Below are positions 7,484-17,100 of a stretch of 64,000 nt of DNA, one piece after another. The DNA lies in contig NZ_VSEY01000022.1 in NCBI RefSeq assembly GCF_008086045.1, positions 158,751-222,750 of the forward strand. The letters are read 5' to 3'. Every line of letters begins with the position of its first letter. Position 1 is the stretch's first letter. The notes under the pieces were generated by a model, which saw nothing but the letters and a program-made list of their open reading frames with translations, made no database searches and was not told the DNA's origin. Origin of the DNA: Nonomuraea sp. PA05 (GTDB taxonomy: Bacteria; Actinomycetota; Actinomycetes; Streptosporangiales; Streptosporangiaceae). The position numbers and the translations under genes are program-made.

Positions 7484-8733
7484 GCCCGCTTGACCTCGCG
7501 CAGCCGCCCGTAGTCCACCCCGGTGTACGCGGCGGCCGTCCGCGACGGGTCGGCCAGGAAGTTCAGGAACGTCCCGCCGTTGGCGTGCGGCCGCAGCTCC
7601 TCGGCCAGCCCCGGCACCACGGTGTCCACGATGACCGACAGCTTGGTGGAGCGGTGGCTCACCGGACCGGCGTCCGAAGCAGGGCGTGCCATGGCGCCGC
7701 CCCAGTGCCTGATCTCGACCGTCTGCGCGTGCTCGGCGGCCCGCACCAGCGCGGAGACGACCTCGTCGGGCACGGCGTCGAACATGTCCATGTGCCGGTT
7801 CGGCGTCCCGCCCATGGCGGCGCCCCCGTAGGCGGTGGTGCGGGTCTCGTCGAGCACCGCCGGTCCGGCCGCCTGGAACAGTGGCGCGAGCAGCCGCCGG
7901 GCCTCCTCGGCCGCTCCGGCGTACAGGACCTTGAGCATGACCACGTGCCTGCCGCGCACCGCGGCCGGGGTCTGCTCGTCGGCGGGCATGCGCTTGAGCA
8001 CGATCGCGGTGCTGATCTCGTCGGGGGCCTGGTCGATCCAGGTCCGGTACGCCTTCAGCGTCCGCTCCGCCACCTCGATCGGGAAGTACACGAACCCGGC
8101 GAACACCTCGGAGACCGGGTAGAGCCGGAACTCCAGCGAGGTGACGACGCCGAACCCGCCACCGCCGCCGCGCAGCGCCCAGAACAGCTCGGGGTGGCTG
8201 TCGGGGCTCGCGGTCACCTGCCGGCCGTCCGCCAGCAGCACCTCGGCGCGCAGCACGCTGTCGGCGGCGAACCCGTGCTTGCGGGCCAGCCAGCCGAGCC
8301 CGCCGCCGAGCGTGTAGCCGGTGACGCCGACCGACGGCGCGGAGCCGGACAGCGGGGCCAGGCCGAACGGGGCGGCGGCGGCGATGACCTCGCTCCAGCG
8401 CGCGCCAGGCCCGACGCGGGCGATCCGGCGGGCCGGGTCCACCAGGACCGACGCCATGGGGGAGGTCTTGACGAGGATGCCGCCGTCGCAGGGGGCGTGC
8501 GTGCCGTGCCCGGTGGACTGGACCGCGAACGGGACGCCGTGGGCGCGGGCGGCCAGCAGCGCGATCCGGATGTCGGCGGCGCTCTGCGCCTCGGCGATCA
8601 GGGCCGGGCGGGAGTCCACGGCGGGGTTCAGCGAGCGGCGGGCCTCGTCGTAGCCGGCGTCGCCGGGCAGGTGCACGGTGCAGGTGAAGCCGGGGAGGCG
8701 GATGTCGTCCTGGAGGATGTACGGCTGGCTCAT
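7435..8733 (-). CDS. FAD-linked oxidoreductase, berberine-bridge-enzyme type
   Basis: 432 residues, PCMH-type FAD-binding domain then a C-terminal BBE motif (YDPDGFFRVGHVVSV). The His in STGHGTHAP fits the 8-alpha-histidyl FAD attachment site; GVTGYTLGGGLGWLARKHG and LFWALRGGGGGFGVVTSLEF are the pyrophosphate-binding signatures. There is no partner Cys pattern for 6-S-cysteinyl linkage that I can place. No signal peptide. Convergent with the NOS-downstream gene, so probably not part of that operon; substrate unknown. Confidence 0.87.
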   Translation of the reverse strand: MSQPYILQDDIRLPGFTCTVHLPGDAGYDEARRSLNPAVDSRPALIAEAQSAADIRIALLAARAHGVPFAVQSTGHGTHAPCDGGILVKTSPMASVLVDPARRIARVGPGARWSEVIAAAAPFGLAPLSGSAPSVGVTGYTLGGGLGWLARKHGFAADSVLRAEVLLADGRQVTASPDSHPELFWALRGGGGGFGVVTSLEFRLYPVSEVFAGFVYFPIEVAERTLKAYRTWIDQAPDEISTAIVLKRMPADEQTPAAVRGRHVVMLKVLYAGAAEEARRLLAPLFQAAGPAVLDETRTTAYGGAAMGGTPNRHMDMFDAVPDEVVSALVRAAEHAQTVEIRHWGGAMARPASDAGPVSHRSTKLSVIVDTVVPGLAEELRPHANGGTFLNFLADPSRTAAAYTGVDYGRLREVKRAYDPDGFFRVGHVVSV

Positions 8734-8936
8734 CTGTCTGACCCTTCTGTTCTCTGCGTCTGAGATCAGAGTGCTGGAGGGCGCTTACGGTCGCGTTCCC
8801 GTCGGCTTACCGCCGCCCTTAAGGTCTCCAGGATCTTGCGGAAGGGCTGGTCGCACATCGTCCGGACGTATCCGCCCCGGCTACGCCGCCCGTCGTACGT
8901 GGCAGGGGCGCGTACCGCACCGGGGGGACTTTCGGG

Positions 8937-8955
8937 TTAGGTAAGGCTAATCTAA
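8937..8955 (+). promoter_or_regulatory. Iron box (IdeR/DmdR/DtxR-type operator)
   Basis: TTAGGTAAGGCTAATCTAA matches the actinobacterial iron-box consensus TTAGGTTAGGCTAACCTAA at 17 of 19 positions. It lies 37 bp upstream of the siderophore-binding lipoprotein ATG, so it probably gives iron-dependent repression of that gene. The rest of 8734-8991 shows no gene. Confidence 0.88.
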
Positions 8956-8991
8956 TATGCCGACCACAAGGCTGTCTCATGAGGAGAACCC

Positions 8992-10026
8992 ATGGCCAAA
9001 CTCCCGCGACGCTCCCTCGTCGCCCTCGGCGCCGCCGCCTTGATCGGGGTCAGCGCCTGCGGTGCGCCGGCCCCGCCGCCCGCCTCCTCTCCCACCGCGC
9101 AGGCTGCCACGTCACAGGGTCCCTGGACCTGGACCGACGACCGCGGCAAGAACGTCTCCCTGCCGCAGCGCCCCCAGCGCGTCGTGGCCCAGTCGGCCGC
9201 CGCCGCCGCGCTGTGGGACTTCGGCGTGCGGCCCGTCGGGGTGTTCGGGCCGCACAAGCTCAAGGACGGCGGGCGCGACCCCGAGGTGGGCGAGGTCGAC
9301 ATCACCAAGGTGGAGTCGATCGGGAACGTGTGGGGCGAGTTCAACGTCGAGAAGTACGCCGCGCTCCAGCCTGACCTGCTGGTGGCGGGCATGTACGTCA
9401 AGGACGCGCTCTGGTACGTCCCCGAGCAGTCCGTCGCGGCGGTCGACCAGATCGCCCCGAGCGTCGGCGTGCAGCTCAGCGGCAAGCCCCTGGTGCAGAT
9501 CATCGAGAGGTACGGCCAGCTCGCCGCCGCACTCGGCGCGGACCTGAACGCGGCGCCCGTGGCCGAGGCCAAGAAGCGCTTCGAGGACGCCAGTGCCGCG
9601 CTGAAGAAGCTCGCCACCGACAAGCCCGACCTCAGCGTCATGGTCATCACCGGCACGCCCGAGTCCCTCTACGTGGCCTACCTGCCTGACCATCCCGACA
9701 TCAAGTACTGGGGTGACGACCTGGGGCTGAAGATCGTCCATCCGGAGCGGCCGACGGAGAGCGAGGGCGGCTTCTGGGAGGTGCTGAGCTGGGAGAACGC
9801 TGACAAGTACCAGGCCGACGTGATCCTCGTGGACGCCCGCTCCCAGTCGATGAAGATCGAGGAGATGGCCAAGAAGCCCACCTGGGCCAAGCTGCCCGCC
9901 GTCAAGGCCGGCCAGCTCTACCCGTGGCACGCCGCCGAGCGCTACAGCTACCTCGGCTACGCCAAGGTCATGGAGGAGCTGGCGGCCGAGCTGGGCAAGG
10001 CGCGCGACGACGTCGTCAAGGAGTGA
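8992..10026 (+). CDS. Iron-siderophore ABC transporter substrate-binding lipoprotein (FecB/FhuD family)
   Basis: 344 residues with a lipoprotein signal peptide: MAKLPRR, hydrophobic stretch, lipobox VSAC with Cys23. The mature part has the periplasmic-binding class III layout (two Rossmann lobes joined by a long helix): RPQRVVAQSAAAAALWDFGV, LQPDLLVAG, then a helical linker and YQADVILVD. A GAGGAG ribosome site is 5 nt before the ATG. The iron box upstream predicts induction on iron starvation. No permease or ATPase gene adjoins it, so it must feed a transporter encoded elsewhere. Confidence 0.92.
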   Translation: MAKLPRRSLVALGAAALIGVSACGAPAPPPASSPTAQAATSQGPWTWTDDRGKNVSLPQRPQRVVAQSAAAAALWDFGVRPVGVFGPHKLKDGGRDPEVGEVDITKVESIGNVWGEFNVEKYAALQPDLLVAGMYVKDALWYVPEQSVAAVDQIAPSVGVQLSGKPLVQIIERYGQLAAALGADLNAAPVAEAKKRFEDASAALKKLATDKPDLSVMVITGTPESLYVAYLPDHPDIKYWGDDLGLKIVHPERPTESEGGFWEVLSWENADKYQADVILVDARSQSMKIEEMAKKPTWAKLPAVKAGQLYPWHAAERYSYLGYAKVMEELAAELGKARDDVVKE

Positions 10027-10513
10027 CGGGCACGATCTCGGCGCCGGTCAGGGCGCCGCGCTCGATCGTGAGCAGGCCCAGCGTGCCGTGCGGCTGGCGG
10101 CGGCGGTCGGTGGGGGAGCCCGGGTTGAAGATGCGCAGGCCGTCGCCCGACTCGTCCAGCGGGATGTGCGAGTGACCGAAGACGACCAGGTCCGCGTGCG
10201 GGAAGCGGCGCCGCATGCGGGCCAGGCGGCCCTTGGCCGGGCCGCTGTCGTGGATCATGCCGACGCGCAGCCCGTCCAGGGTCAGCTCCAGTGTCTCCGG
10301 CGCCTCCACGTCCTGGCCGTCGTTGTTGCCCTTCACGACGTGGACGGGCGCGTACGCGGCCAGCTCGGCCAGCACCGACGGCACGCAGACGTCGCCCGCG
10401 TGCAGGATCACGTCCGCGCCGCGCAGATGCTCGGCCACCCGGGGCGGGCACCCGTGCCAGCGCCTCGGCGCGTGCGTGTCGGAGATGGCGACGACCTTCA
10501 CCCCGTCACCCAT
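10016..10513 (-). CDS. YfcE/MJ0936-family metallophosphoesterase
   Basis: 165 residues with the full two-metal phosphoesterase set: ISDTHAP, LHAGDV, KGNNDG, MIHDSG and FGHSHIP, in the order and spacing of the YfcE family. Likely a cytosolic phosphodiesterase of unknown physiological substrate. Its last 11 nt overlap the convergent lipoprotein gene. Confidence 0.92.
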   Translation of the reverse strand: MGDGVKVVAISDTHAPRRWHGCPPRVAEHLRGADVILHAGDVCVPSVLAELAAYAPVHVVKGNNDGQDVEAPETLELTLDGLRVGMIHDSGPAKGRLARMRRRFPHADLVVFGHSHIPLDESGDGLRIFNPGSPTDRRRQPHGTLGLLTIERGALTGAEIVPVTP

Positions 10514-10532
10514 GCCCGCTCCACGGGCACTC

Positions 10533-11246
10533 TCACCCGGCGTAGAGCTCCTCGAGCCACGCCCGCCACCGCGGCCCCTGCCCCTCCCCGCCCTCGAACA
10601 GCAGATGCGAGGCGATCATGGTCCCGCCGAACCCCTGCATGAACCGGTACATGGCCGCCCCGGAGCGGACCCCGAGCGTCTGGGAGTCGCGGTGGTACAC
10701 GACGCCCTCGACACCGCCGATCTCCACCCGTTCGCCCACGGCGGGCACCCCGCCGGCGGCGGCGTACAGCCGCTCCCAGGCGTCCGCCCAGTCGGAGACC
10801 GGCGGCCCGAACTCGGTGACCGGCGTCGCCGCCCGTCCCGCGAAGTGGCCGAGGTACTCCACCAGCGTCGCGAAGTACAGCCCCAGGCCCCTGGACATCG
10901 CCTCGAACTCGTCCTGCCAGTCGTCCCCCGGCAGGAACCCGCTGGTCACCATGCGGATCAGGGTGCTGCCCCGCTCCCGGCCCTCGATCAGGAACTCGTA
11001 GGCGACGAACCGCCCGTCGTCCGCCTTGTCGCTGGAGTGGGCGAGGTGGCGGAGCGGCTCGGCGGCGGTGACGGTGGACGGCGGCAGGTCGAACGCGCCG
11101 AACGCGGTGCGCACGACCCCCTCGGCCACCTCGGTGCGGCCCATGAACCAGGAGTCGATGCCCGGCCCCGTCGAGATGGCGTCCCAGACCTCCTCGGGGG
11201 TGGCGCCGACCGTGGCCTCCATCGGCAGCTCGAAGTCGCGGCCCAC
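10533..11246 (-). CDS. SRPBCC/AHSA1-like protein
   Basis: 237 residues with a START-like fold: MEATVGATPEEVWDAISTGPGIDSWFMG is the characteristic beta-strand plus helix of AHSA1-type proteins, and the hydrophobic-cavity domain runs to about residue 140. The C-terminal third (VGERVEIGGVEGVVYHRDSQ onward) is an extra region I cannot name. Starts one nucleotide after the stop of the ArsR-type regulator, an arrangement common for ArsR/SRPBCC pairs in which both are induced together. Ligand unknown. Confidence 0.87.
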   Translation of the reverse strand: MGRDFELPMEATVGATPEEVWDAISTGPGIDSWFMGRTEVAEGVVRTAFGAFDLPPSTVTAAEPLRHLAHSSDKADDGRFVAYEFLIEGRERGSTLIRMVTSGFLPGDDWQDEFEAMSRGLGLYFATLVEYLGHFAGRAATPVTEFGPPVSDWADAWERLYAAAGGVPAVGERVEIGGVEGVVYHRDSQTLGVRSGAAMYRFMQGFGGTMIASHLLFEGGEGQGPRWRAWLEELYAG

Positions 11247-11247
11247 C

Positions 11248-11841
11248 TCAGTGCTCCTTCTTGCCGTTCACGGAGGGGTGGACGGCGACGATCAGCCGGT
11301 GATCGCGCCCGCCCGCAGCGGACTCGTCGTGATATTTCCCGACCAGCGCGGTGACGCACTGGGCCAGCTCCTCGGCGAACGCCGCCCGGTCGGCCGCCGA
11401 CGCGAAGCGCACCTCGCCGTCGATGGCGAACGTCGCCACCCGCTTCTGCGCCTTCGCCGCGCCGGTGATGAGCGTGCCGACGTCGCGGACGAGCTGCGCC
11501 GCCAGCGCCAGCAGCCAGCGGGCCGACAGCCGGTCGGGCGACCTGGCGGGATCGGGCTGCACGGCGGCCAGCGCAGTGGGGGAGATGACGAACGAGGCCG
11601 CCGTCGCCTGCATGACGCGCTCGGTGACGTTGCCCTTCTTGCGCTCCTCGACCAGCTCCACCAGGCCGTGGCGCTCCAGCGTGCGCAGATGGTAGTTGAC
11701 CTTCTGCCTGGCCAGCCCGACCTTGGCCGCCAGCGAGGTGGCCGAGCCCGGCTGCACCAGCTCGGCCAGCAGCCTCGACCGCATCGGGTCGAGGGAGGCC
11801 TCGGCCGCGGCGGCGTCCTCGATCACGGCCACTTCGTCCAT
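11248..11841 (-). CDS. ArsR-type winged-helix transcriptional regulator
   Basis: 197 residues. Residues about 15-75 form the winged helix (DPMRSRLLAELVQPGSATSL, recognition part RQKVNYHLRTLERHGLVELV). No metal-binding Cys cluster is visible, so it is probably not a metal sensor. The C-terminal two-thirds may bind a ligand or dimerise. Paired with the SRPBCC gene downstream. The ATG has no ribosome site and a promoter-like element ends only about 7 nt upstream, suggesting a leaderless mRNA. Confidence 0.85.
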   Translation of the reverse strand: MDEVAVIEDAAAAEASLDPMRSRLLAELVQPGSATSLAAKVGLARQKVNYHLRTLERHGLVELVEERKKGNVTERVMQATAASFVISPTALAAVQPDPARSPDRLSARWLLALAAQLVRDVGTLITGAAKAQKRVATFAIDGEVRFASAADRAAFAEELAQCVTALVGKYHDESAAGGRDHRLIVAVHPSVNGKKEH

Positions 11842-11847
11842 GGGGGA

Positions 11848-11876
11848 ACGATGGCACCGAAAAAAATCATTGTCAA
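11848..11876 (-). promoter_or_regulatory. Promoter for the ArsR/SRPBCC operon
   Basis: On the minus strand TTGACA (11876-11871) is a perfect -35 hexamer, followed after 17 nt by CATCGT (11853-11848), a weak -10. Initiation would fall at or next to the ATG at 11841, fitting a leaderless transcript. The -35 overlaps the 3' end of the upstream sigma factor gene. Confidence 0.55.
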
Positions 11877-13108
11877 GACAGGCGGGCCGCCCGCTCCTCC
11901 AGGTAGCGCTGCTCGGGCAGGCTCGTGGTCAGCCGCGCGGCCTCCCGGTACGCGGCCACCGCCCCCTCCGCGTCGCCGTCCATCTCCAGCAGGTGCGCCC
12001 GCACGGCCGCCAGCCGGTGATGCCCGGCCATCCGCTCGTCGCCGGCCAGCTCGCCGAGCACGCCGAGCCCCGCGCGCGGCCCGTGCACCATGGCCGTGGC
12101 CACCGCCTGGTTGAGCCGGACGACCGGGTTGTCCTCGATGCCCGCCAGCACCCCGTACAGCGCCAGGATCTGTGGCCAGTCCGTCTCCCCGGCGGCCGGC
12201 GCCTCGTCGTGCACGGCCGCGATGGCCGCCTGGAGCTGGTAAGGCCCCACCGCCGTCGAGGACAGTGCCTTGGTGACCAGCTCCACCCCCTCCGCCACCA
12301 GCCGCCGGTCCCACAGGCCGCGGTCCTGCTCGGCCAGGGGGATCAGCCGCCCGCCCGCGTCCGTACGGGCGGGGCGGCGCGCCTCGGTGAGCAGCATGAG
12401 CGCCAGCAGCCCCATGATCTCCCCGTCGCCGGGCAGCAGCCGCAGCACCGCCCTGGTCAGCCGGATCGCCTCACCCGTCAGCTCCGCCCGGTGCAGCTCC
12501 GGCCCCGACGTGGCCGTGTAACCCTCGTTGAAGATCAGGTACAGCACGTGCAGCACCACCCGCAGCCGCTCGTCCCGCTCGCCCTCCGGCGGCATCCTGA
12601 ACTCCGCCCCGGTGGCCTTGATCCGCTGCTTGGCCCGGCTGATGCGCTGCCCCATCGTCGCCTCGGGCACCAGGAACGCGCCGGCGATCTGCGCCGTCGT
12701 CAGCCCGCCCACCGCCCGCAGCGTCAGCGCCAGCTGCGAGGTCACCGACAGGGCCGGATGGCAGCACAGGAACAGCAGCGTCAGCGTGTCGTCATGATCG
12801 CCCGACCGCTCCTCGCCCGGCGCCGGCGCCAGCAGCTCGTCGGCCGCCACGCCGACCGCCACGCTCTCCTCGCGCCGCCGGCGCGCGTGCTCGCTGCGCA
12901 CGTGGTCGACGACCCGCCGCGCGGCCACGGTGACCAGCCAGCCGCGCGGGTTGTCCGGCACGCCGTCCCTCGGCCACTGCACGGACGCGTCGAGCAGCGC
13001 CTCCTGCACGGCGTCCTCGCACATGTCGAACTGCTCGTAGCGGCGTACCAGCGTGCCCAGCACCTGCGGCGCCAGCTCCCGCAGCAGCCCCTCGACGGCG
13101 ACCGCCAT
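11873..13108 (-). CDS. ECF sigma factor with C-terminal TPR-like extension (ECF42/SigJ-like, DUF6596)
   Basis: 411 residues. The N-terminal half has sigma region 2 (RYEQFDMCEDAVQEALLDAS, NPRGWLVTVAARRVVDHVRS) and region 4 (TTAQIAGAFLVPEATMGQRI). The long helical C-terminal half (FNEGYTATSGPELHRAELTG, PYQLQAAIAAVHDEA) is the hallmark of the ECF42 group, whose extension modulates activity. Genes of this group usually sit beside a YCII/DGPF-domain gene; none is visible here. No anti-sigma factor adjoins. ATG 13108 is preferred over the TTG just before it. Probably a constitutive or ligand-modulated regulator. Confidence 0.9.
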   Translation of the reverse strand: MAVAVEGLLRELAPQVLGTLVRRYEQFDMCEDAVQEALLDASVQWPRDGVPDNPRGWLVTVAARRVVDHVRSEHARRRREESVAVGVAADELLAPAPGEERSGDHDDTLTLLFLCCHPALSVTSQLALTLRAVGGLTTAQIAGAFLVPEATMGQRISRAKQRIKATGAEFRMPPEGERDERLRVVLHVLYLIFNEGYTATSGPELHRAELTGEAIRLTRAVLRLLPGDGEIMGLLALMLLTEARRPARTDAGGRLIPLAEQDRGLWDRRLVAEGVELVTKALSSTAVGPYQLQAAIAAVHDEAPAAGETDWPQILALYGVLAGIEDNPVVRLNQAVATAMVHGPRAGLGVLGELAGDERMAGHHRLAAVRAHLLEMDGDAEGAVAAYREAARLTTSLPEQRYLEERAARLS

Positions 13109-13207
13109 CAAAGCGCCGCCGGCGACGTCCTGATCGTCAGCATGTCCCTCATCCTAGGGGCGGCCGCCGCCTCAGGCCGATCACCGCCGCCTCGCTAGGC
13201 TCGTGCC

Positions 13208-14026
13208 GTGCAGGAGCCCGATCTTCACGCCATCGCCGACCGGCTGCTCGCGGTCCCCGGGGTGGTGGCCGTCGTCCTCGGCGGCAGCCGAGCCCGCGGC
13301 ACCCACCGCCCCGACAGCGACATCGACCTCGGCCTCTACTACCGCGACCGGCTCGACGTCGCCGCGCTGCGGACCCTCGCACGGGAGGTGACCGGCCAGG
13401 ACACCGACGTGACGGAGCCCGGCGGCTGGGGCCCCTGGGTGGACGGCGGCGGCTGGCTCACCGTGGACGGCCACCGGGTGGACTGGATCTACCGCGACCT
13501 CGACCGCGTGCACCGGGTCTGGCAGGACTGCCGGGCGGGCCGCTACGAGATCGGCGTCCAGGCCGGTCACCCGCTCGGCTTCTACTCGCACGCCTACGCC
13601 GGGGAGGTGGCGCTCTGCCAGGTGCTCGCCGACCCGTCGGGCGAGCTCGCCGCCCTGCGTGAGGAGGCGGCGCACTACCCGTCCGCCCTGCGGGAGGCGC
13701 TGATCGCGGGGCTGTGGGAGTGCGACTTCGCCCTCACCATCGCCCGGTACGGCGCCGCCGGCCGCGACCCGGCGTACGCGGCGGGGGCGCTGTTCCGGGC
13801 GGTCGGCGTGGCCTGCCAGGCGCTGCACGCGGCCGGCGGGGCGTGGCTGATCAACGAGAAGGGCATGGTCGCCTCCGCCGGCCGGCTGCCGTCAGCGCCG
13901 GAGAACTTCGCGGAACGGGCGCAGGCGCTGCTCGCGGGCGTCGGGAGCACGGCCGGGGAGATCGGCCGCACCATCGACGCGGCGGCCGGGCTGATCGCCG
14001 ACGTCCGCGCCGCCTGCGGTGCATGA
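13208..14026 (+). CDS. Nucleotidyltransferase-domain protein
   Basis: 272 residues from GTG. The Pol-beta-type nucleotidyltransferase core is clear: GGSRARGTHRPDSDIDLGLY holds the GS motif and the paired Asp residues, and a third acidic residue is available in HRVDWIYRD. The C-terminal half is helical and resembles DUF4037/kanamycin-nucleotidyltransferase-like proteins. It could adenylylate a small molecule or tRNA-like substrate; aminoglycoside resistance is possible but not supported by anything specific. Divergent from the sigma factor gene. Confidence 0.82.
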   Translation: MQEPDLHAIADRLLAVPGVVAVVLGGSRARGTHRPDSDIDLGLYYRDRLDVAALRTLAREVTGQDTDVTEPGGWGPWVDGGGWLTVDGHRVDWIYRDLDRVHRVWQDCRAGRYEIGVQAGHPLGFYSHAYAGEVALCQVLADPSGELAALREEAAHYPSALREALIAGLWECDFALTIARYGAAGRDPAYAAGALFRAVGVACQALHAAGGAWLINEKGMVASAGRLPSAPENFAERAQALLAGVGSTAGEIGRTIDAAAGLIADVRAACGA

Positions 14027-14081
14027 CACGCGGGTCTTCCAGGGTAAAGGGGGGCATCCAGGCCGCCTCGGTCTGATATTG

Positions 14082-14107
14082 CTTGCGTAGTGAATCGCTC
14101 ACGCAAG
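14082..14107. promoter_or_regulatory. Imperfect inverted repeat upstream of the caspase/STAND gene
   Basis: CTTGCGTAGTGA and TCACGCAAG form an imperfect inverted repeat (a two-base AG insert in the left arm) 23 nt upstream of ATG 14131. It may be an operator or a 5' leader stem. The region between the nucleotidyltransferase gene and here is otherwise featureless. Confidence 0.4.
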
Positions 14108-14130
14108 GTAAAAGAGGGGCGGTCGGGGAT

Positions 14131-17100
14131 ATGCCACACCTCTTGCTCGACTCTCCAGGTGCCCGCGTCGTGGTGGCGGGGTCGGGCACGTACGCCGCCG
14201 GCTCCCGCCTGCCGGCGGTCGGCTCGGTCGCGGACACCGTTGCCGACCTGGGCCGCTGCCTGGTGGAGCGGGCCGGCCTGGCCCCGGCGGGCCTCACCAC
14301 GCTGATCGATCCGGCCGACCCGGTGGAGCTGGGAGCGGCCCTGGTCGAGGCCGCGGGGCAGGCGAGCGACGCCCTGGTGTTCCACTACGTCGGCCACGGG
14401 CTGGTGGGGGCCGACGGCGAGCTGTACCTCGCCACGTACGCGACCGTCGATCCAGGCGAGGGCATCATCCAGCACCAGGCGCTGCCGTACGCGGCGGTGC
14501 GGCAGGCGCTCGCGCGGTGCGCGGCGCCGCACGTCGTGGTGGTCCTCGACTGCTGCTTCTCCGGCCGTGCCACGCCCGGCGGGCGCGATCCGGGACGTCA
14601 GGTGCTGGACGCCACGCCGCAGGGCACGTACCTGCTGACCGCCGCCGGGCGTGACCAGGCCGCCTGGGCCCCGGCGGGGGAGCGGCACACCGCGTTCACC
14701 GGAGCCCTGCTGGAGCTGCTCACCGTCGGCGACCCCGCCGCGCCCGGCCTGCTCACCCTCGACGACGTCTACCGCTGCCTGTCGCGCACGCTTCCCGCGC
14801 GCGGCTTCGCGCCGCCGCGCCGCCAGGCCACCGACCAGGGCGACCGGCAGCCGCTCGCGCCCAACCCGGCGCGCGGCGGCGGCGCCCGGCCGGGGTTCAG
14901 CCCCTACCAGGGGCTGGCCGCCTTCGGGCCGGACGACGCCGACTACTTCTTCGGACGCACGGAGCTGACGCGGGTGCTCGTCGACCGGGTGGCGCAGCAG
15001 GTCGCCACGGGCGAGCTGCTGGTGGTGACCGGGCCCTCGGGATCGGGGAAGTCCTCGCTGCTGCGGGCTGGGCTGGTCTCCTCGCTGCGGTGCTCGCCCG
15101 GCACGGAGATCGCCGTCCTGACCCCGGGCTCCGACCCGGTGGGCACGCTGGCCGCCCGGTTCGCTGACCTGGACGGCACGCACCCGGCCGACCTGCGCGC
15201 CCGCCTGGCAGGCGATCCCGGCGCCCTCGCCGTCCTGTTCGAGCAGGCGCTGGGCGACCGGCAGGCGGTCGTCATCGTGGACCAGTTCGAGGAGGTCTTC
15301 ACCGCCTGCGCCGACGAGGAGCCGCGCCGCGTCTTCATCCAGGCCCTGCACGAGCTGGCGGGCAGGGCCGCGGTCGTCATCGGCGTGCGAGCCGACTTCT
15401 TCGGCCACTGCGCCGCGCACGGACAGCTCGTTCCCGCGCTCGGGCGAGCCGTCGTCGTCGGGCCGATGACGCCCGCGCAACTGCGCCAGAGCATCGAGGG
15501 CCCCGCGCGGCAGGCCGGGCTCACCCTGCAGCCAGGCCTGATCGAGCTGATCCTGGAGGACCTCGGCCACGACCCCGGCGACACCGAGCCCCGGCCGGGC
15601 GGAGCGGCCATGCTCCCCCTGCTGTCGCACGCCCTCCTGGTCACCTGGCAGCACCGCGAGGGCAGCGTGCTGACCATGGCCGGCTACCGCGCGACCGGCG
15701 GCATCCGGCAGGCCATCGCCCGCACCGCCGACGCCACCCACGACCACCTCGACCTGCACGGACGGCAGAGCGCCCGGCTGCTGCTCACCCGCCTGGTCCG
15801 GCTCGGCGAAGGCCAGGACGACACCCGCCGCGTCCTGCCCCTGTCCGACCTGCTGCCCGCCGCGGACTCCCCGCAGCACGCCACCACGCGCGAGGTCCTC
15901 GACCGTTTCGTCCGCGCCCGGCTGCTCACCGTGCACGCCGACACCGCGCAGATCGCCCACGAGGCGCTCATCCGGGCCTGGCCCCAGCTCCGGCTCTGGA
16001 TCGAGACCGACAGGACGACCCTGCTCATCCACCAGCAACTGGGGGAGGACGCCGCCGACTGGACGCGCCACGGGCGCGATCCGGCCTTCCTCTACCGCGG
16101 CACCCGGCTGTCGGCCGCCCACGAGGCCGCCACGCTGTGGCGCACCGACCCGGGGCGGTACCCCGCGCTGACGGACCACACGCGGGAGTTCCTGCGGGCC
16201 GGCCAGGGGGCCGCCACGCGCCGCGCCCTGCGGTGGCGGCTGAGCCTGATCACCCTGGTGGTGCTGCTGATCATGTCCGCGGCCGGTTTCGGCGCGACCA
16301 CGTACATGGCGGCGGACGCCGCGCAGGAACGCGCGCGGGCGCTGTCGCGTCAGCTCGCGGCGCAGAGCGAGAACATCGGCGACACCGACATCGACCTGTC
16401 GCGGCGGCTCAGCACGGCGGCCTGGCACGTCGCGCCCACGGACGAGGCCCGGCTGAGCCTGCTCAAGCAGCTCCACGACCCGGAACGTGCCATCCTGCGG
16501 CAGGGCGTGGCCTTCGTCAGGTTCGACAAGGCCGGCTCCCGCCTCGTCACCAGCAACGGCGACGGCGTCCTGCGGTTCTGGGACGGGCACACGGGCGGCG
16601 CCATCCCGGTCTTCACGGGCCTGGCCGCGGAGGCGTCCCGGATGGAGATCAACGAGGACGCGTCCAGGGTGCTGACCGTGAGCCAGACAGGGGTGGCGCG
16701 GCTCTGGAACGCGGTGACCGGCGCGCCGATCGGCGCCCCCGTCGAAGGCGCCGCCGGCACTCCCTATCCCGGCTTCAGCCCGGACGGCTCGCTCCTGGCC
16801 GTCAGCGGAGGGGCCGACGCGGTGCGAGTCGTGGACACCGCGACCGGCAAGGTGTCCGTCACTCTCTCCGGGCTGGAGGACGGCACCGTCCTGGTCGCCT
16901 TCAGCCGCGACGGCTCGCGTGTGGTCACCAGCAGCGCCCGGGCCGCGCAGTTGTGGGACCTGGCCACCGGCGAGCCGATCGCGACGGTCTCCAGGGGGCG
17001 GAGCTGGCAGGCTCACTTCGACCAGTTCAACGCGGACGGCTCCCGCTGGGCGATGCTGGCGGGAGACGGCCTGTCCCTGCGGGACGGCGTCACGGGACGG

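Noticed and set aside
14083..14130. TTG start for the caspase/STAND protein
   Set aside because: No ribosome site, and the inverted repeat at 14082-14107 would be inside the coding sequence; ATG 14131 fits the family start better.
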